From contig OZ234500.1 in assembly GCA_965153455.1 (NCBI GenBank), forward strand, positions 2,418,001 through 2,482,000: DNA of 64,000 nucleotides, given 5' to 3'. This document shows positions 24,901 to 32,668 of this stretch, piece by piece. This stretch comes from Sphagnum compactum (lineage: Eukaryota; Bryophyta; Sphagnopsida; Sphagnales). The notes under the pieces were generated by a model. It was not told the origin of the DNA and did not search any database. It saw nothing but the letters and a program-made list of their open reading frames with translations. A program made the position numbers and the translations under genes. The stretch's first letter is position 1. Each line of letters starts with the position of its first letter.

Positions 24901-25079
24901 TATAAAAACTTTTGATACCAGACTAATATGGTATTTGATACCATTATTGATACCAGGGACTGATTTATATACCAGCCCAACATTGAAAAAAAACCCATTA
25001 GACCCTTTTGCTTTTAAATATTAGCCTTTTTCATTTTTGGTTTGTTTTGAATGATTGAAAAAGTTGTGAGTGCATCTTA

Positions 25080-25290
25080 TAAACCACTTTGAAATGCAAA
25101 AACAAGAAAGGAATGTTCAAAAATATTAAACACAAACTGTTCTTATATGCTTAAACCAAACATTGATCTTTTTGTTCAAAGGACATATCTCACTCATTCT
25201 TTAACCAATTTGAGTCATTTTTTACAACTTTGGATGCGCTATGTGGAAGGTTATAAGCTCCAAAGACAACAAAGAAAAATTTCAAAAATT
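25080..25290 (+). repeat. Diverged copy of the internal part of the CACTA-like element
   Basis: Shares the ordered words acatatctcactcattc, ccaatttgagt-atttttt, and ttggatgcgct with 43985-44070 (acatatcttactcattt, ccaatttgagtgattttt, ttgaatgcact). Ends not defined. Confidence 0.5.
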
Positions 25291-25436
25291 GATAAGTCTT
25301 TATTCTTAAGTGTTCATTGACCGGCCTGTCTACCCTAAGAGTGGAAGACAATGCAAGGTACATGTATCCATGATGGTTGAGTTGGTTCTACTACCTTACC
25401 CTAAGGTCACTTTCATCATTAGATAATCCTTAAAAT

Positions 25437-25650
25437 AATGAAATGAAATTTTGTGAAAATATGAAGTTGACATATTGAAAATCATCATAATTATAGTAGG
25501 CTACACTTTGAATAATTCCACTACTCATATCACAATATTATATTATAGGGGATGATGGAAAAATTAAGATTTCAAAATTTAAAAATGAGTCCAATTTTTG
25601 AAAAAGAAGTTTCGTCAATGTGAAAACTGACCCTAGGCTTCGGTGTACTA
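25437..25650 (+). repeat. Dispersed repeat pair, copy A (with 62786-63000)
   Basis: Long collinear similarity with 62786-63000 in the same orientation: gaaaatcatcataattat, taggctacact, actactca, atcatgga-aa, and actgacc-taggct. Both non-coding. Family unknown. Confidence 0.7.
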
Positions 25651-27031
25651 TACTATCTAGCAAGATTCACCCATTAAAACCATCACCCAAAAATAGAAAA
25701 GGAGTTAGTATTTGAGGTTACACCTTAATTAAGGAAGACTTTAATAGGACAGCTTTTGTGTAATTCCTCAGCATCATGTTGTCTCAGATTTGGATTGTTG
25801 TGAAGCAAAGCAAAGCAATCATAAGTGAAAAATGTGCAAATCTCTCGAAAAGACCATAATTATTGAAATGGCTGTATAAGGTATAATACAAAGGCCTTCT
25901 TCAGATAAAAATGCTGTGCAAAACAGTTTAGGAGGTGCTTGGTGTTAGCTCTAGATTGTCACAATGGGAACACTTATGTACATTTACCCTGCGATTTCCT
26001 GTCCATTGCAAGTCATGCACACAGAGCCAAATTTGAGAAGTTCTATGCCAATGTGGATGAGCTGCAACAGTCATGATTCCAGCAGTTCTAGGAGAATGTT
26101 TCCCTGAAGGAAAATAGTGGTATGTCAAAATTTTACTCTGCACAGCTCCAGGGAAAGAGTAGGGCAAATTGTGTGTCTGAGAAAAAGATGTTGTAGGATC
26201 AGCAGGTTTGTATAATCAAAAAAATATGTGTAGACAAAATTGATGTATATAGTATGTACACTAGAAAATGTTTAGAGGAAAAATCATGTATGTGTACTAG
26301 AAAATGTGCAGACTTAGGACAGTTTTTTTTTATGCCTGCTGTAAAAATCAGTGTAGCTACTGGCATTAAAAATCTATCCAGAATGAAAACCGCAGATATG
26401 AGTTCATCAAGGGAGAATTGCATGTTGCGAACAGAGGAAGAAAAAAAATCACTTTATCTGGCGATGTCTACCATCCAATTAATATGTCCAGAACTAAAAC
26501 TGCAAATATGAGTTCACAAGTGGCAAACAAAGAGAGAAATTTTATTAAAAGAGAATACTCCAGTTCACAAATTGAAGATATGGAGAATTCACGAGAGATG
26601 ACCAAATTTGAATGACAGAGAAACACAGTTCCAATTTATCTGCACGAACAGAAGATAGAAAAAAAATGTCACTTGGAAATTGCACATTATTATTATTAAG
26701 CTTTCTGCACTACCAGTCGAATTCTCGTCCCAGCATTGACGCAGAACTACCATAGCAAGAAAAATGGAGCCTACAAACACTATTATTCAGTTGTAGTGAT
26801 GGCCATGCTGCCCACAATGAGGAGTTCACTGGTAACCCAAAAATCAGTTCAGCTTCACAAGTCCTTACAATTCCTACCCAGTTCATGAAATGAGCATACT
26901 ACATAGTAGTACCGGTTCAACCCATCCTAGAAGAGAATCGGTCGTCAACAGTCGTGCACCAGCAGTATTCTTGCAGCCCCATTCAGCAAACAGCAACTTC
27001 GTTCCCGAATGGTAGAGATACTGGAGGCTTC

Positions 27032-27451
27032 TTAGTAGCCGCCAGGAGACGGGGAGCTGTAGACTGGTGAGGGAGAGCTGTAGACCGGTGAGGGAGAACT
27101 GTAGTCTGGGGACGGGGAGCTGTAGACTGGAGATGGAGAGCTGTAGACTGGAGATGGAGAGCTGTAGACTGGAGATGGAGAGCTGTAGACTGGGGACGGA
27201 GAGCTGTAGTCTGGAGAAGGCCAACCACCCTGACCTGTTGGTGGTTGATCATCACACCCTGGCTTCCCTGGCTGGTCATGTTGAGGGTGCTGATCATCAT
27301 GGTGGTCGCCATGGTCAGAGCCCCACCCGTTCCAGTCCTTCTTGGAGCCTTTCAGAACGGCGCGTGCTTCCGTCTGCATGATCCCAGTACCCACAATGGT
27401 GACCACCATGAGCAGAATTGCCACACACTGCACTCCTGCAACCTTCATCAT
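27032..27451 (-). CDS. Secreted proline-rich protein with tandem YSSPSPV repeats (paralogue 1)
   Basis: Intronless frame of 139 residues. Residues 1-30 are a signal peptide (hydrophobic core VAILLMVVTIVG, likely cut near TEARA), so the product should be secreted to the wall. Then a charged stretch, and a His/Asp-rich segment (47-59, DHGDHHDDQHPQ). From residue 78 come eight 7-residue units PSPVYSS or PSPDYSS and a terminal PSPGGY. Ser-Pro-Ser-Pro with isolated prolines is the arabinogalactan-type glycosylation context, while the regularly spaced Tyr could allow cross-linking; together this is a chimeric AGP/extensin-like wall protein by inference. The unit is a 21-bp tandem repeat in DNA (27035-27220). 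Closest relative in the window is 50734-51027 on the same strand, with matching signal peptide, Tyr end and promoter blocks. Confidence 0.82.
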   Translation of the reverse strand: MMKVAGVQCVAILLMVVTIVGTGIMQTEARAVLKGSKKDWNGWGSDHGDHHDDQHPQHDQPGKPGCDDQPPTGQGGWPSPDYSSPSPVYSSPSPVYSSPSPVYSSPSPVYSSPSPDYSSPSPVYSSPSPVYSSPSPGGY

Positions 27452-27605
27452 ACCCTCTCTGGCTCACTAACTGGTTTCCTGCACAGTAAACCTCTACAAA
27501 CCTAGCAATGAACTCCAGAGTCTCGAGACCCAAATAGAGTGGAGAGAACAATTTGAGAGAAAACTTTGCTCAAGTGATGATGAAGAAAGGAGGAGATCCA
27601 ACTGG

Positions 27606-27623
27606 GTAGTTATAGTAGAAGCA
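27606..27623 (-). promoter_or_regulatory. Core promoter block with TATA-like element, proline-rich gene 1
   Basis: Eighteen bases (plus strand gtagttatagtagaagca; minus strand contains CTATAACTAC) identical to 51279-51296 upstream of the paralogue. Located about 155 bp before the ATG, in TATA-box position. Confidence 0.65.
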
Positions 27624-27713
27624 CCTGAACAGAGCAGCTGCTTAGAAAAATCTCACCTTCAACTCCCCTCATAAATAACTAGAGCTACAAGATTGGTGAA
27701 GAGAAGGCCCAGC

Positions 27714-27745
27714 AGCTGGCAGGGAAGCAAAGGGAGGGCCCACAT
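27714..27745 (-). promoter_or_regulatory. Conserved upstream promoter block, proline-rich gene 1
   Basis: About 32 bp nearly identical to 51417-51448. On the gene's sense strand it starts ATGTGGGCCCTCCC; TGGGCC is the known site-II-type plant promoter word. It lies about 90 bp upstream of the shared TATA block. Confidence 0.6.
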
Positions 27746-28346
27746 GAACTAGGGCACACTAGAGCTAGTTTATTGCTGATTACTGCTACCAATCCAAATG
27801 GGTTCGTAGGAATGCCCAGTGCAATCCGCTCCCTCCATGGCCAGATGCTGCTGCAGTGTAAGAAGTTGGGATTGAGACAAAAGTCACAAAGGCGGGGGGT
27901 TGGGGGGAAGGGGGAGAATGGCAGGTTTGCATTCATGACCCTCCATTTTACAACTGTGCACTGCCAAACTCCCTTGTATGCATTGCATGCATTTAAAAGG
28001 CCACGAGGGAAAAAGTTGGCCAAATTTATGAAACTAATATATGTATGTATATATAGACTGGAATTTATTGGCTCTGGCTGTAAAGGAGAGACAACAGAAC
28101 GGAACAGAGCAATGTAGTTTTCATTTTGTTCCCACACTTTGAGGAATGTTTACCAATTGTTAATGTGAACTATGAGTTCAATTTTTTAAGAACTTCATCA
28201 CTGAACAAGTCCTAACTATTTTAACTCCTGTTGGTTGGTTTGGACTTGCCTTTTGGGGCACAGCCATTGTACTACAAGCTGCATGTTTACTTCACTATAT
28301 GTTACTATGTGCAAGCTGGAACATGTCGGTTTTTCACCTGTTGGTG
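27746..28346. other. Spacer upstream of proline-rich gene 1
   Basis: Holds a G-run cluster on the plus strand at 27893-27915 (runs of 6, 6 and 5 G separated by two bases), able in principle to form a G-quadruplex. No gene seen. Confidence 0.5.
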
Positions 28347-28804
28347 GTTTGAACCAGTGTTGGGTGGTTACTCAGTTGGCAGGTTCAAATTGTCAATTCT
28401 GGTTCCCATTACTCGGAGTCGAACTGAAAACAACAGGTCTGAATTTTGGAACTAGAATCAGAACCCTCTTTCAAACCAGATCCAGTTCTGGAACTAGAAC
28501 TAGAACCCAAATCTAGAATCGGAACTGGAATTTTTGAAAAAAATGATTTTGGGGAAAAATGGTTCAAAACTGTTGGCTAATCGAGAGTTCACAACCAGTT
28601 TCAGACGAGGTTGTACCCAAAACTCAAACCAGAACCGTCACTGATTTCCAGAACTGGAACTTGAATCAATTTTTTTGGTCAAGAACCCAACCAAAACCAG
28701 ACCCAGTCCAATTTTTGAGGAACAAGATCCATTCTAATTTTTTTTAAAGAACCTAAACTAGAGGTTCTCATAACAGCCAAGAACTGCTCAACACTGGTTT
28801 GAAC
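28347..28804. mobile_element. Non-autonomous hAT-type element A with 8-bp target duplication
   Basis: Element proper 28355-28796 (442 bp). It begins CAGTGTTGGGTGGTTACTC, and its other end, read inward, begins CAGTGTTGAGCAGTTCTT, both with the CAGTG start typical of hAT transposons. Flanks are perfect 8-bp duplications GTTTGAAC at 28347-28354 and 28797-28804. The interior is made of degenerate ggttcta/tagaacc words and codes for nothing. Related to 63412-63866 and to a partial copy starting at 42489. Confidence 0.85.
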
Positions 28805-29130
28805 CGGTGTTGGTTGGTTATTGATCTTAGACCTGGTTATTAATAACCTACCAACTGGTTATTGATTATCATCCAGGTAGGTTATCACAAACACTAGTAC
28901 ACAAATTAAGAAAAAAGAAAAAAACAGAATTTGGATCAAGTAAAATTCAAAAATCCTGTATTAACCACCAATTAACTGGAGGTTCTCAACTGGTTATTTG
29001 AAAACTTACCTTTGAAAAAAGCAATAACCCAACCAACACTTGTTAAATACTGGAGTCCAATATTTTAACTTTCCCTGAGTTAGATATATACCCACTAAGT
29101 GGCCTCACACAAAAAGGTGAAGAAGATACC
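28805..29130. repeat. Abutting second terminus and degraded repeat
   Basis: Directly after the right target duplication of element A comes CGGTGTTGGTTGGTTATTG, a second copy of the same terminus, followed by acctaccaactggttattgat-like repeats that recur at about 53170-53260. Looks like an older element of the same family. Confidence 0.5.
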
Positions 29131-29220
29131 AGGTTAGGTGCTGGGATGTAATTAATTAGTAGCTGCCCTGGTACTAGGTTAGGTGCTGGGATGTAATTAA
29201 TTAGTAGCTGCCCCGGTACT
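29131..29220 (+). repeat. Two 45-bp tandem repeats
   Basis: Copies 29131-29175 and 29176-29220 begin aggttaggtgctgggatgta and differ at one position (ccctgg versus ccccgg). A third copy begins at 29221 but passes into telomere-type repeats. Confidence 0.9.
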
Positions 29221-29223
29221 AGG

Positions 29224-29250
29224 TTAGGGTTTAGGGTTTAGGGTTTAGGG
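29224..29250 (+). repeat. Interstitial plant telomere repeat (TTTAGGG)
   Basis: One TTAGGG and three TTTAGGG units in a row, immediately after the 45-bp tandem repeats. Arabidopsis-type telomere unit. Confidence 0.9.
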
Positions 29251-30257
29251 TTTTGGTTTCACCCTGGCCCTCAGATTGTACACAATGAGTAAATTGATTC
29301 ATGATCCCCCCCATTGGATGAGAGTTCATAGTTATTACTCACTTCAAGTCACTTGCTCACTCACGCCTGGTTTGTCCAACCTTTTTAGGTTTTGTCTTTT
29401 AGCCCTACATAGTTACAGATACTTCCAACACTGACTATATATATATATACACTGTTGGGGTAGGTATATGTGTCTGGAGTTTTGGTCTACAATTTGGGTG
29501 GAACCAGGTGTTGTTGGAGCTGCCAGGTGGGTTTATCCTGTCTTTTATTAATTAATCAGAGGTTGGCATACTACTATCTTTCTTTCTTTCTTTCCCTGGA
29601 ATTAAGTTGAGTTCTGGATGAATGGTTTGAAAGAATTATTTATTATAACTGATGAAGCTTTGTTGTTTTTTTCCTTGATGAGACAACAATACTAAAGTTA
29701 GAGAATCAGGCGTTTTGGAATTGGCAGTAGTGGCTGCCAGTGCCCATATGATCTTTTGGGTGTGCGCTAATTAGGATCATGAGGCGAGAGCTAAGACAGA
29801 ACATGATCAGATCTACTACTACCTCTGCACAGTGCAGATCTGTTTAAGGACTGCACATTGTACTTGGTAATGTACGTACTTATAGACTACGTTGGCATGT
29901 ACATAAGCCACGTACTTGGAACTGGCACTGGCAGACAATACTACCTCAGTCAATTCTATTATTATACCTAGTCCGTCCTACATGAACTGGTGCAAGTTCA
30001 CCAGCCCGCAACTACCTCTGATCCATTTCCTGTGTTAGTGTGGTTGTAGTGTCCATCTTTTTTCCCATTAGGTGTTGTGGAGTTGGCACTAGAATCTGCA
30101 CTTAGGGTGGGCCAAGTTGATCATGTTCAGCTCCTAACACCCATTTTGAACCTACTATATCCCCACAATTGCCCCTTGCATTAGCCCAGGCAAAAAGGCT
30201 GCTGAAAAAAGTTAGGAAAATAATTTCTCGGAATCCCATGAGGCGAGCCAGCATGAG
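29251..30257. other. Spacer before the pogo-like element
   Basis: No gene seen. Contains a short TA run (29437-29450) and a (TTTC)n run at about 29578-29594. Confidence 0.5.
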
Positions 30258-30259
30258 TA

Positions 30260-30282
30260 CCGTAGTGGCATACCCTGTTCGC
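30260..30282 (+). repeat. Left terminal inverted repeat of pogo-like element
   Basis: 23 bp, 22 of 23 matching the inverse of 32644-32666; preceded by TA. Confidence 0.92.
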
Positions 30283-30609
30283 GACCCGAGGTCGCGAATA
30301 ATTATTTTCGGTCGTTTTTTCCTTTCGCAGTGGACAAATTCCGAATTTCAAGATTTACGCACAGCCCTTGGTTAAGGGTTTTGAAGGTTTTCGCAGGGTT
30401 TGCCTGTAGGATCCTGGCCGTTGGTTGACAGGGCACTCAAGACATCTTAACCGTTCAATTTAAGATTCTGCCGCCAATTTTTTCTGTGATCCGTGCCACT
30501 GCCAGAGTCATTGGACCTTTGTTGGCACGAAGGACTGTTCTGTTGATTCAATTTGTGGGAGCTTGGGACTGGGTACTGGGGTTGGCGGCCTTCTGGTCGC
30601 CTCACCGCC

Positions 30610-32637
30610 ATGGCGTCAGGGAGCAGGGCTGCCACCATCACCCGCTTCTTTAGCCCTCTTAGCAAGGAGGAAGTGCATGAAAAGATAAAGAGAGATTCAG
30701 CAGCCTGGCAGGAGGAGGAGAGAAACAGAGTAGCTCGGAATGAAGCAGCTAAGGCAGCAAAAGAAAGTGCTAGATTGGCAGCGAAACGGCCGGTGGGGAG
30801 ACCAAAGAGGGTTAGGGCTCAGGCTGTGCCTCCAAACATGGGAGCTGAGAAGCAGGGCGATGCTGCTGGGGCAAGCAATGCAGGCCGGTCTGCGCACAAC
30901 AGTGAGCAGGTCAACCCACCGGCTAAAAAACAACGAGGAAGCTACACCAACTGGTTCATTCAGGACTTGTGGCCTCATATTGAGGCGGTAGTGAGGCAGC
31001 ACCCAAAGAGCTTGTATGATGCTCTCTTCTCCTTGCAGCACATTAGGAAGCCTGGTCGGATAGGCAGCCCTTTTGACAAGCTAACCATGAACACCATGAA
31101 GGGCTGGTTTGAGAGGGATGTTCAGTCAGGCCATTTCAAGTTGCGCAAGAAGTACAAAGAGGGCGTTGCTGCTCAGAAGGCAAGAGTGCAGAAGGGAAAG
31201 AGCGGGAGTCGGGGAATCTTTAAAAATCACCCTCAGGCTTTTGACACGATCCTCTCAACATTGAAAGGTATGTGGGATGTAGGCCAGCCAATGGATGCTA
31301 ATGTTGCTCAGACGGTGATTCTGGGGATTGTGCAAGCACTGGCGCCTGAGCTGCTTCTGAAGCGTACGGGAAGGGGGGGGAAGTTGTTTCAAGTCTCCAA
31401 AAGGTTCTCTCGGAAGTTTCTAAACCGCTACCTGGGGTGGACGTGGAGAAGAGCCACCACGGCTGCCAGCAAGCTGCCAGAAGATTGGGAGCAGTAGGGG
31501 AATGAGATGGCATTCAGAGTGGCTGCGCTTTGTAAGACGGAGGGCATCCCACCAGAATTGGTCTGCAATTCAGATCAGACGGCTGTCCATCTCCGCCCCT
31601 CCACAGAACAGACGTACGAGGTTAAGGGAGTGAAGGAAGTCAAGTGTCTGGGGAAGGACGACAAGAGGCAGATCATGGCGGTTGTTAGCTCCACTACAAG
31701 TGGGGAGCTTGTGCCATTGCAGCTGGTGTTCCAGGGGAAGACGGAAGCAGTAATTCCAAAGGATGAAGATGCTAAACGGGCGGTCGCAGCGGGTTGGCAT
31801 CTGACCATGTCGGAAAACCATTGGTCCAATTTTGTGACCATGAAGAGCTTTGTTGAGAAGGTGCTGGATCCGTGGCGTGTGAAAAAGTGCGAGGAGTTGG
31901 GCTTGGCTCCTGATTCGCAAAAGATGGTCTAGCTTATAAATTGCTGGAAGGTGCACATTTTGGCGGGCTTTAGGGAGTGGATGCTCGACCTGTTTCCCCT
32001 CATCAAAACGATGTTCGTCCCTGCAAATTGCACCAGCAAGCTTCAGGTGGCAGACGTTGTACTACAGCGACCTCTCAAGCATCACTTCTGGCAGCAGTTT
32101 AACACTTGGCAGGCACAACAAGTGGCTCTCCAGGTCCTGGGCAAGGTGGAACCTAAGGACATCAAGCTGGATTTGGGGGTGAAAGAGCTTCGGGGAAAGG
32201 TTGTGGGCTGGCCGATGACGGCGTGGGAGGAGCTAGCGGTGGAAGAGCAGATGATCAGGAGGGGTTGGGAGAAGTGCAGACTGGGGAAGATTCACGACTC
32301 GGCATTCCAGAGCCATGCAATCTCGAAGTGCTTGACCAAGGGGCTGCTGGCAAACTTCGAGCCTTTGGAGGATCGTGAGGAAGAAGCGGCAGTTCAAGCT
32401 GCCTGTGATGTGCAGATTGATGAGCTCCCGCTTGCAGCTTCGGTTGCTCAGGTTGTGAGCGCCTGCTTGGAGGATCAGGAGACATTAGCAATTTTCGACC
32501 GGCTAGACATGGAGGATGCAGAGCAGGCCGAAGAATTGGATAATCTGGATGAGTTCGATAACATTGAAGATATTTCGCATTTTCGCACCGCAGGACGGAT
32601 TTGTATTATTTTTTCACAGTGGCCTGAAAATAATTAA
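30610..32637 (+). pseudogene. Pogo-like DDE transposase, one frame with two TAG stops
   Basis: A single frame of 676 codons from ATG 30610 (context GCCATGG) to TAA 32637, interrupted only by TAG at 31495-31497 and 31930-31932. N-terminus: TITRFF (9-14), a coiled Lys/Glu/Ala-rich segment (20-58) and an AT-hook-like RPVGRPK (60-66). A basic DNA-binding middle follows (WFIQDLWPHIEAV; KLRKKYKEG). The DDE_1-type catalytic domain starts at NSDQTAVHLRPS (Asp codon 31573-31575), with GKDDKRQIMAVV and LPLQLVFQGK-like text. The second catalytic site reads LINCWKVH, with Asn (31939-31941) where the family has Asp; the third is QVADVVLQRPLK (Asp 32053-32055). An acidic tail ends the protein. As read, it would be truncated and catalytically dead. 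CAG or TGG to TAG and GAT to AAT are single transitions, as expected from cytosine deamination in methylated transposons. Confidence 0.9.
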
Positions 32638-32643
32638 TTTAGT

Positions 32644-32666
32644 GCGAACAGGGTATGCCATTACGG
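32644..32666 (-). repeat. Right terminal inverted repeat of pogo-like element
   Basis: Inverse of 30260-30282 with one mismatch; followed by TA. Confidence 0.92.
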
Positions 32667-32668
32667 TA

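Larger units (their letters stand above)
21951..26882. other. Spacer with repeat fragments
   Basis: No supported gene. 23500-24300 is somewhat GC-richer but holds only short frames (for example 37 codons from ATG 23703, starting MAGDGWPSAIYG), without recognisable similarity. 25080-25290 resembles the interior of the CACTA-like element at 43682-44609, and 25437-25650 is a diverged copy of 62786-63000. 26240-26530 contains loose local duplications (for example tatgagttca blocks at about 26398 and 26507). Confidence 0.45.
30258..32668 (+). mobile_element. Nearly complete pogo-like (Tc1/mariner superfamily) transposon
   Basis: Element proper 30260-32666, 2407 bp. Terminal inverted repeats of 23 bp (30260-30282 and 32644-32666; 5' copy begins CCGTAGTGGCATACCC) differ at one position. 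TA duplications flank it at 30258-30259 and 32667-32668. Further similarity continues inward after a gap (taattattttc on both sides). A perfect 9-bp-arm hairpin (ttcgcgacc / ggtcgcgaa) lies at 30279-30299. The element is visibly GC-richer than its surroundings, and the close match of its ends suggests recent insertion. It carries one transposase gene reading inward from the left end. Confidence 0.92.

Noticed and set aside
26883-27381. Other frames across the proline-rich repeat (for example SLQLS or ESCRLEM repeats)
   Set aside because: Any frame of a 21-bp tandem repeat is open; only one frame has a signal peptide and wall-protein motifs.
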